5,506 bases of DNA, taken from Clostridiales bacterium (lineage in GTDB: Bacteria > Bacillota > Clostridia > Oscillospirales > JAAYOS01). The stretch lies in assembly GCA_012521525.1 (NCBI GenBank), contig JAAYMG010000274.1, forward strand, positions 1-5,506, read 5' to 3'. The notes under the pieces were generated by a model, which did no database searches, was not told where the DNA came from, and saw nothing but the letters and a program-made list of their open reading frames with translations. The position numbers and the translations under genes are program-made. This document shows, piece by piece, positions 1 through 4,314 of this stretch; position 1 is the first letter of the stretch; each line of letters opens with the position of its first letter.

Positions 1-982
1 AAACACCTTCAACGCCCGTGGATCCGCCGTTGTTGGTCAGCCGGGTATTGTCAGCCTTGAGCCACTCGGTAAAGCCTTCAACAAATTCCTTGGCGGCTGC
101 AGAGGTGTCGTTCGGATCAAAGAAAGCTGACAGATAAACATCGTATGCTGCGTCCCCGGCGTTCGTGATGATGGTCTCGTTCTCCCAGGTGTCACCGGCC
201 ATGATGGGGCAGGTGAGCCCTGCGTTGCGGGCCTGCTTGATAATGAGGGGAGCGCTTTCGATGGAAGAGGGAGCGAAAAGCACTTCGATTCCTTCGCTTA
301 CAAGACTTGCCATGGTGGCGGAGAAGTCGGTCTCACCGCTCTGGAACTGGACGTTGACGACGCTGCCACCCAGTTTCTCAAAGGCCTGTGCGAAGTAGTG
401 TCCGAGACCCACGGAATAGTCGTCACCCGCTTCGGTCAGGACAGCAGCCTTTCTGAGGCCCATGTCATAGGCGAAGTTAGCCATGACCGTGCCCTGGAAG
501 GGATCCAGGAAGCAGATACGGAAGTAGTACGGATTGCCTTCTGTGACCTGCGGATTGGTGCAGGAAGCGCCGATGGCGGGAATCTTGGCGTCTGCGAAAA
601 TCTGGCCTGCAGCGATGGAGACACCGGAGCCGTAGGAGCCGAGCACCACAGAGACTCCTGCGGAGATCAGCTGCTGAGCCGCGCTCGGGGCCTTGGAGTT
701 ATCGGACTGATTGTCAACCTCCACCAGTTCGACTGTGTACTCAACACCGCCAATGGTGACTGTGGGTTTGACATAATTTGCATAGCGGATTCCCAGGGTC
801 TCCTGCTTGCCGCCGGCGCCATTCATGCCGGAAGCCGGCTCGAAGATGCCGATCTTAATGACTTTTGAAGAAGAGGAGGAGGGCGATTTGCTTGCGTTGG
901 GGCTTGATGAATCGCCGGAACAGCCGGCTGCCAATCCTACCAGAATGAAACAGGCAAGAAACAGTGCTATGTACCTTTTCAT
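1..982 (-). CDS. Branched-chain amino acid-type ABC transporter substrate-binding lipoprotein (3' end beyond window)
   Basis: This is the extracellular solute-binding lipoprotein of a Liv/HAAT-type ABC importer (periplasmic-binding protein type 1 fold, Peripla_BP_6 family). It captures an amino acid or similar small ligand and hands it to a membrane permease. Reading leftwards from the ATG at 982 gives 327 open codons with no stop before the edge; family members are usually about 370-400 residues, so the C-terminus is missing. Residues 1-20 form a lipoprotein signal peptide (KR, then a hydrophobic stretch) ending in the lipobox LAAGC with Cys21 as the lipidation site. Residues 22-39 are a serine-rich spacer. 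The mature domain starts at VIKIGIFEPASG (41-52). The stretch 113-147 (VLGSYGSGVS, then IPAIGASCTNP) is the family's ligand-pocket region, and GDDYSVG lies at 186-192. GGAGG at 990-994, seven bases upstream, supports the start. Permease and ATPase genes may follow beyond the left edge. The ligand cannot be told; it could be an amino acid, urea or an amide. Confidence 0.93.
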   Translation of the reverse strand, partial: MKRYIALFLACFILVGLAAGCSGDSSSPNASKSPSSSSSKVIKIGIFEPASGMNGAGGKQETLGIRYANYVKPTVTIGGVEYTVELVEVDNQSDNSKAPSAAQQLISAGVSVVLGSYGSGVSIAAGQIFADAKIPAIGASCTNPQVTEGNPYYFRICFLDPFQGTVMANFAYDMGLRKAAVLTEAGDDYSVGLGHYFAQAFEKLGGSVVNVQFQSGETDFSATMASLVSEGIEVLFAPSSIESAPLIIKQARNAGLTCPIMAGDTWENETIITNAGDAAYDVYLSAFFDPNDTSAAAKEFVEGFTEWLKADNTRLTNNGGSTGVEGV

Positions 983-1025
983 TGATATACCTCCGTTTTA
1001 GCTTATTGAGATGCTCTCATATCCG

Positions 1026-1044
1026 TGTCCTCGTATTGAGGACA
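1026..1044 (-). promoter_or_regulatory. Perfect hairpin or operator in the leader of the lipoprotein gene
   Basis: TGTCCTC (minus strand), five unpaired bases and GAGGACA form a perfect 7-bp inverted repeat. It lies inside the predicted 5' leader, about 18 bases downstream of the inferred transcription start and 43 bases upstream of the start codon. It has no T-run after it, so it is not a terminator. It could be an operator for a dimeric repressor at a downstream (roadblock) position, or an RNA hairpin that stabilises or regulates the leader. The sequence alone does not decide between these. Confidence 0.5.
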
Positions 1045-1068
1045 TTTGTATTTGAAAGCCATGTTGCC

Positions 1069-1097
1069 ATTATAGAGCAGAGTCAGCCAAAATGCAA
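1069..1097 (-). promoter_or_regulatory. Promoter of the substrate-binding lipoprotein gene
   Basis: On the minus strand there is a -35 hexamer TTGCAT (1092-1097), a 17-base spacer and a perfect -10 hexamer TATAAT (1069-1074). Transcription should start near 1062, leaving a leader of about 80 bases before the ATG at 982. The DNA upstream of the -35 (1098-1135) is rich in A and T tracts, which could act as an UP element. The near-consensus promoter and the strong ribosome binding site suggest high expression. Confidence 0.8.
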
Positions 1098-1483
1098 GAG
1101 ATAGTTTAAGATTTTTCATATTGAAGAATATTCCTGAAGGTCGATGCATTCATAGGTATCATCACTTTGAATTGTTATAATAAGCATTTTTCATGCAACG
1201 AATGTCTGGCGATGCAATCGAAAAATATATAATGGAACTTTTCGATATAATGACAGCCCTGAAACTGGAACGATAAGAATGATCATTATATGACGACAGA
1301 CGATAATCATCTTGCATATAGATTCTTTCGCTAAACACATCAGAGCTGAAACCTGAGGATGCTCCGGCAGGATTTGAAAAAGGCGATGATCCATGCATTA
1401 TGTCTCCGATATTATTCCCTGTGCAATAGTTGAAGGTGCTAATGAAGGTGTTAAGGAAAGTCGCTTGACGCAATCAAAGACAT
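1098..1483. other. AT-rich intergenic stretch without a convincing gene; possible coding remnants
   Basis: No ORF here has both a ribosome binding site and a recognisable family. A minus-strand frame of 103 codons (1162-1473) begins with TTG without a Shine-Dalgarno sequence and its composition is not protein-like. On the plus strand two short segments in the same frame look coding in composition: 27 codons at 1193-1276 (contains MSGDAIEKYIMELF) and about 30 codons ending in TAG at 1429 (contains SELKPEDAPAGFEKGDDP). They are separated by four in-frame stops, so at best they are remnants of a dead gene. A 10-bp palindrome, AATGATCATT, lies at 1278-1287. The right part is the untranscribed gap after the cysK terminator. 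Confidence 0.5.
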
Positions 1484-1545
1484 AAAAAGGTTCAACAAAA
1501 GATATTGGCGTCCCATTTAAGGACACCAGTATCTGATGTTGAACC
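1484..1545 (-). terminator. Long two-part hairpin with T-run, probable cysK terminator
   Basis: Downstream of the cysK stop (22 bases away), the minus strand reads GGTTCAACA (1545-1537), then an inner stem, then TGTTGAACC (1497-1489), directly followed by TTTTTATG. The outer stem is 9 perfect base pairs. After a 3-by-3 internal loop comes an inner stem of 13 positions (GATACTGGTGTCC at 1533-1521 against GGACGCCAATATC at 1513-1501) with one C-A mismatch and one G-U wobble, closed by a 7-base loop. The T5 tract at 1488-1484 fits an intrinsic terminator. The plus strand also has GATTTTATT after the stem, so weak two-way function is possible. The structure is longer than most intrinsic terminators and could have come from a small palindromic repeat element. 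Confidence 0.75.
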
Positions 1546-1567
1546 GATTTTATTGTGTATTGATCGC

Positions 1568-2500
1568 TTATTCTGAGAAGAGGGGGGTGGAAAGGTAGCG
1601 TTCGCCTGTATCGGGAAGAATGACGACTATTGTCTTTCCGGCATTTTCAGGCCTTTTGGCAAGCTGAGTCGCTGCCCAGGTGGCTGCGCCTGAGGAAATG
1701 CCGACAAGGAGACCCTCGGTTTTTGAAAGCTCCCTGGCCGCCCAGAAGGCGTCGTCGTTGGTCACTCTTATGATCTCGTCGTAAATATTGGTGTTCAGGA
1801 CCTGAGGAACAAAGCCCGCTCCGATTCCCTGTATCTTATGCGGGCCGGGATTTCCGCCGGAAAGAACGGGGGATGCGTCCGGCTCAACCGCAACTATCTT
1901 GATGTTCGGATTTTTCGACCTCAGATACTCGCCAGCGCCGGTGATCGTTCCTCCGGTGCCGACACCGGATACGAATATATCCACATTGCCCTCGGTGTCC
2001 TCCCAGATCTCGGGGCCGGTCGTCTCCCTGTGTACCTTCGGGTTCGCCGGGTTCACAAACTGACCGGGTATGAAGGAGTTCGGGATCTCTTTTGCGAGCT
2101 CCTCGGCCTTGGCGATAGCGCCCGACATACCCTTTGCGCCCTCGGTCAGCACAAGCTCGGCACCGTATGCCTTGAGCAGGTTTCTACGCTCTATGCTCAT
2201 CGTCTCGGGCATTGTAAGTATGATCCTGTAGCCTCTCGCCGCTGCCACCGAGGCAAGGCCGATGCCGGTATTGCCGCTCGTCGGCTCGATGATAACGGAA
2301 TCCGGGGTGAGGAGTCCTTTCGCTTCGGCGTCTTCGATCATCGACTTTGCGATCCTGTCCTTGACGCTGCCCGCCGGGTTGAAGTACTCCAGCTTTCCAA
2401 TGACGGTTGCTACAAGTCCATGTTTTTTGCCGTAATTCGAGAGTTCAAGCAGAGGAGTTTTGCCAATAAGGTCGGTCAGGCTCTTGTAAATCTTTGACAT
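1568..2500 (-). CDS. cysK: Cysteine synthase A (O-acetylserine sulfhydrylase)
   Basis: This cytoplasmic PLP enzyme (fold type II, tryptophan synthase beta family) makes L-cysteine from O-acetyl-L-serine and sulfide, the last step of sulfur assimilation. The start at 2500 gives 310 residues, the normal CysK length. GGAGG at 2509-2513, eight bases upstream, supports it; the longer frame reaching 2587 lacks a ribosome binding site and would cover the promoter. Visible hallmarks: NPAGSVKDR (41-49) with PLP lysine Lys47, the substrate loop PTSGNTG (73-79), the QFVNPANPKVH segment (147-157), the phosphate-binding GTGGT (181-185), GISSGA (267-272) and PDTGERYLST (296-305). It could instead be a cystathionine beta-synthase or CysM-like paralogue, but the length and motifs fit CysK best. 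It is divergent from the CymR-like regulator gene, and in Bacillus CysK binds CymR to tune repression. No sign of damage. Confidence 0.96.
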   Translation of the reverse strand: MSKIYKSLTDLIGKTPLLELSNYGKKHGLVATVIGKLEYFNPAGSVKDRIAKSMIEDAEAKGLLTPDSVIIEPTSGNTGIGLASVAAARGYRIILTMPETMSIERRNLLKAYGAELVLTEGAKGMSGAIAKAEELAKEIPNSFIPGQFVNPANPKVHRETTGPEIWEDTEGNVDIFVSGVGTGGTITGAGEYLRSKNPNIKIVAVEPDASPVLSGGNPGPHKIQGIGAGFVPQVLNTNIYDEIIRVTNDDAFWAARELSKTEGLLVGISSGAATWAATQLAKRPENAGKTIVVILPDTGERYLSTPLFSE

Positions 2501-2558
2501 AATATTTACCTCCAATAATTCATATGCTATAAAACATATATGATTACTATGTAAAGCC

Positions 2559-2587
2559 ATAATACAGCATTTGTAAGCATTTGTCAA
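2559..2587 (-). promoter_or_regulatory. cysK promoter
   Basis: The minus strand shows TTGACA (2582-2587), a 17-base spacer and TATTAT (2559-2564). The expected transcription start is near 2552, giving a leader of about 50 bases before the cysK ATG. That leader is too short for a T-box or SAM riboswitch, so control is more likely by a DNA-binding protein. The spacer is filled by a tandem repeat described separately. Confidence 0.85.
2566..2584. repeat. Tandem 9-bp direct repeat inside the cysK promoter, candidate operator
   Basis: AGCATTTGT occurs twice (2566-2574 and 2576-2584) separated by one base, so the copies are 10 bp apart, about one helical turn. On the minus strand this is ACAAATGCT twice, filling the spacer between the -10 and -35 hexamers and entering the -35. 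A protein bound here would sit on one DNA face and block RNA polymerase. It is a plausible site for the neighbouring CymR-like repressor, but the binding protein is inferred, not shown. Confidence 0.5.
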
Positions 2588-2593
2588 TAGGTT

Positions 2594-2612
2594 TCAAAAT
2601 ATATTATTTTGA
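2594..2612. promoter_or_regulatory. Central 8-3-8 dyad between the divergent promoters, candidate operator
   Basis: TCAAAATA (2594-2601), the triplet TAT and TATTTTGA (2605-2612) form a perfect inverted repeat between the two -35 hexamers. It lies just upstream of the cysK -35 and about 22 bp from the cymR -35. A dyad of this size is right for a dimeric winged-helix regulator and from here could affect both promoters. The AT-rich setting makes chance palindromes more likely, so confidence is moderate. Confidence 0.4.
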
Positions 2613-2674
2613 TATGTATTCTATACTATGCTATTGACAAGCTGACGCTTCTAACCTATTATAAGAATACATAT
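2612..2674. repeat. 11-bp inverted repeat flanking the cymR promoter, candidate operator pair
   Basis: ATATGTATTCT (2612-2622) and its exact reverse complement AGAATACATAT (2664-2674) enclose the cymR promoter. The first arm ends 11 bp before the -35 and the second begins 1 bp after the -10 and covers the expected transcription start near 2669. Two such arms in opposite orientation could be half-sites for looping or two separate binding sites, fitting autoregulation of the Rrf2-family gene. The function is inferred; the repeat itself is exact. Confidence 0.45.
2634..2662 (+). promoter_or_regulatory. Promoter of the cymR operon
   Basis: A consensus -35 TTGACA (2634-2639), a 17-base spacer and TATTAT (2657-2662) give a predicted start near 2669 and a leader of about 34 bases. 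Both hexamers and the spacer length are identical to those of the divergent cysK promoter. The short gaps after cymR suggest that this promoter serves all three plus-strand genes. Confidence 0.85.
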
Positions 2675-2690
2675 TAATTATATATGAAAT

Positions 2691-2696
2691 GGGGGG
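2691..2696 (+). promoter_or_regulatory. Ribosome binding site deciding the cymR start
   Basis: GGGGGG directly abuts an upstream in-frame ATG at 2697, leaving no spacing for initiation there, but sits six bases before the ATG at 2703. The second ATG also gives the family-typical N-terminus MRISAKGRY. The all-G sequence would pair with the anti-Shine-Dalgarno partly through G-U wobbles. Confidence 0.7.
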
Positions 2697-2702
2697 ATGC
2701 TT

Positions 2703-3149
2703 ATGAGAATTTCCGCGAAGGGACGCTATGCGCTCGCGGCTTCCATAAGCATGGCGCAGCAGTACTCAGTCGGCGAGTATATCACCGTTCTCAGTATTTC
2801 CGAAAGGCTGGGCATATCAAAGATCTTTCTCGAGCAGGTCTTCTCGCTTCTGAAGCGCGCCGGGCTTGTCACATCGGTCAAGGGGGCGCAGGGCGGATAT
2901 CAGCTATCAAGAGCACCAGGGGAGATTTGCGCACTGGACGTTTTGATGGCCGTGGAGATATCGCTTTTTGAACAGGTGGAAGGCACGGTTAACGAAAAAG
3001 CACCGGATATAGACATGGCTATGCGCGTGGCCGTTTTTGACAAGCTCGATAAAACAGTCAGGGATATACTTTCCCGAATCACTCTGGAGGACCTGGTCAG
3101 CGAAGCTGAGAAGCATAAGGGAGAACAGGCGCTGATGTTTTATATATAA
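2703..3149 (+). CDS. cymR: Rrf2-family transcriptional regulator, CymR-like regulator of cysteine metabolism
   Basis: This is a 148-residue winged-helix repressor of the Rrf2 family. Residues 1-70 form the DNA-binding domain: N-terminal MRISAKGRYAL, a helix-turn-helix with the recognition region GISKIFLEQVFSLLKRAGLV (37-56), and the wing SVKGAQGGYQLSR (58-70). Residues about 103-125 are likely the dimerisation helix. The family's Fe-S members (IscR, NsrR) carry three cysteines in the central part; this protein has only Cys76, so it should not bind such a cluster. The C-terminal TLEDL (127-131) and final MFYI (145-148) match, as I recall them, the ends of Bacillus and Staphylococcus CymR. CymR represses cysteine uptake and synthesis genes and is helped by CysK when O-acetylserine is low. 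Divergence from cysK and an operon with two sulfur amino acid enzymes support the name. Autoregulation is likely from the repeats around its promoter. Confidence 0.85.
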   Translation: MRISAKGRYALAASISMAQQYSVGEYITVLSISERLGISKIFLEQVFSLLKRAGLVTSVKGAQGGYQLSRAPGEICALDVLMAVEISLFEQVEGTVNEKAPDIDMAMRVAVFDKLDKTVRDILSRITLEDLVSEAEKHKGEQALMFYI

Positions 3150-3160
3150 TCAGTAATGAT

Positions 3161-3166
3161 AGGGGA
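3161..3166 (+). promoter_or_regulatory. Ribosome binding site deciding the start of the trans-sulfuration gene
   Basis: AGGGGA touches the first in-frame ATG at 3167, which is too close to initiate there. The ATG at 3173 lies at a workable distance of about seven bases from the GGGG core, and gives the family-like N-terminus MDIDTLCIHG. The site lies in the 23-base gap after the cymR stop. Confidence 0.6.
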
Positions 3167-3172
3167 ATGAGT

Positions 3173-4312
3173 ATGGATATAGATACCCTTTGTATACACG
3201 GGAGTGATATAAGATACGACACGACGGGTGCCTTGAGTGTCCCCATTTTCCAGTCGGCAACCTTTGAGCACCCGGGGGTGGGGCAAAGCACAGGTTACGA
3301 CTACTCGAGAGTGCAGAATCCCACGCGGGAGCATCTTGAAAGGACGCTGGCAAGGCTTGAAAACGGTGTCGACGCACTGGCCTTTTCAAGCGGTATGGCT
3401 GCGCTGACGGCGCTTATGGAGCTTTTTTCGCCGGGAGACCATATCATTGCCTCTGACGATCTCTACGGGGGATCCCGCCGGTTGTTCGACAACGTTTCGA
3501 TGAAAAACGGACTTAAGTTCGATTTTATAAACACCTCGAATAAACCTGAAATCGAAAAGAGCATCAGAGCGGAAACAAAGGCGATCTTCATCGAGACTCC
3601 GACAAATCCTATGATGCAGGTCACCGACATCTCCGAGGTATCGCGGCTCTGCAGGGAGCGGGGATTGCTGCTGATCGTTGATAATACTTTCCTGACACCC
3701 TACTTCCAGAGACCACTGGATTTGGGGGCCGACATAGTACTCCACAGCGGGACCAAGTACCTCTGCGGGCACAACGATACGCTTGCCGGATTTCTTGTCG
3801 TAGCTGACCCGGGACTCTCTGAACGGCTGCGCTTTATATACAAGACAACGGGGGCCTGTCTGTCTCCCTTCGACAGCTGGCTTTTGATCCGAGGGATCAA
3901 GACGCTGCACATACGCATGCAGAGGCAGCAGGAGAATGCGATCAAAATTGCCCGGTGGCTCTGCGAGCAGGAGAAGGTCAGGGCGGTCCACTACGTGGGT
4001 CTCCCATCACATCCGGGCTACAGCGTATCGGTCAGACAGGCCAGTGGCTTCGGGGCGATGATTTCCTTCGAGGTGGATTCTGAAAAGACGGCTCTCAGGC
4101 TTCTTGAAAACGTAAAGATTATCAAGTACGCGGAGAGCCTCGGCGGAGTCGAGAGCCTGATTACATATCCGATACTCCAGACGCACGCCGACCTGCCTGA
4201 GGAAGTTCGAAAACTTAAAGGGATAAACGAAACACTGCTCCGGCTTTCAGTTGGAATCGAGTGTGTCGATGACCTGATTGCCGATTTGACGCAGGCGATT
4301 GAGGTATGCTGA
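3173..4312 (+). CDS. Cys/Met metabolism PLP-dependent enzyme (cystathionine gamma-synthase / gamma- or beta-lyase type)
   Basis: This cytoplasmic fold-type-I PLP enzyme belongs to the trans-sulfuration family (Cys_Met_Meta_PP). Members join cysteine to an activated homoserine to make cystathionine, or cleave cystathionine or related thioethers. It has 379 residues, close to the usual 380-400. Visible features: YDYSRVQNPTR (42-52), whose Tyr44 and Arg46 bind the PLP phosphate of the partner subunit; SSGMAA (72-77); Tyr98 in DDLYGG, which stacks on the cofactor; ETPTNP (141-146); Asp170 in VDNTF, which contacts the pyridine nitrogen; and Lys195 in SGTKYLCGHND, the Schiff-base lysine. The later LGGVESLITYP segment is also typical. 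Sequence alone does not separate MetB, MetC and MccB activities. The adjacent MalY/PatB-type beta-lyase makes cystathionine gamma-synthase attractive, while the CymR link recalls mccB (gamma-lyase) of Bacillus. The upstream ATG at 3167 is less likely as start. Confidence 0.9.
   Translation: MDIDTLCIHGSDIRYDTTGALSVPIFQSATFEHPGVGQSTGYDYSRVQNPTREHLERTLARLENGVDALAFSSGMAALTALMELFSPGDHIIASDDLYGGSRRLFDNVSMKNGLKFDFINTSNKPEIEKSIRAETKAIFIETPTNPMMQVTDISEVSRLCRERGLLLIVDNTFLTPYFQRPLDLGADIVLHSGTKYLCGHNDTLAGFLVVADPGLSERLRFIYKTTGACLSPFDSWLLIRGIKTLHIRMQRQQENAIKIARWLCEQEKVRAVHYVGLPSHPGYSVSVRQASGFGAMISFEVDSEKTALRLLENVKIIKYAESLGGVESLITYPILQTHADLPEEVRKLKGINETLLRLSVGIECVDDLIADLTQAIEVC
4301..4304 (+). promoter_or_regulatory. 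Ribosome binding site favouring the second PatB start
   Basis: GAGG lies inside the last codons of the preceding gene, only one base before the ATG at 4306 but ten bases before the ATG at 4315. The latter is the more workable spacing and yields MSYSFDTIIDRRGTDS, close to the family N-terminus. Translational coupling to the upstream gene, which stops at 4312, is likely. Confidence 0.5.
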
Positions 4313-4314
4313 AT

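Noticed and set aside
165..1001. Three plus-strand ORFs of 64 to 156 codons at the left end
   Set aside because: They lie antisense to the open lipoprotein gene, which has a signal peptide, lipobox, ribosome binding site and promoter. Their translations resemble no family.
1278..1287. AATGATCATT palindrome as an operator
   Set aside because: It is short, not placed near a promoter or a gene start, and likely by chance in AT-rich DNA.
1162..1473. Minus-strand 103-codon ORF, and a 67-codon ORF overlapping it
   Set aside because: The longer frame starts with TTG, has no Shine-Dalgarno sequence and a low-quality composition; no family recognised. The shorter one overlaps it in another frame with no better support.
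1026..1545. A mobile element bounded by the two GTCC/GGAC hairpins
   Set aside because: The shared terminal sequence is only about six bases (TGTCCT), there is no target-site duplication that I can see, and no transposase lies between them.
1838..2497. Plus-strand 219-codon ORF opposite cysK
   Set aside because: It is a shadow frame of the GC-rich cysK gene; the cysK strand carries all the catalytic motifs.
2500..2587. A longer cysK start adding 29 residues
   Set aside because: It would begin inside the -35 element, lacks a ribosome binding site and adds a cysteine- and hydrophobic-rich extension absent from the family.
2501..2702. T-box, SAM or other riboswitch upstream of cysK or cymR
   Set aside because: The predicted leaders are only about 50 and 34 bases and contain no T-box sequence or multi-stem structure.
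3386..3991. Minus-strand 201-codon ORF opposite the trans-sulfuration gene
   Set aside because: It is an antisense shadow; the plus strand encodes a full set of PLP-enzyme motifs and no ribosome binding site was found for the minus frame.
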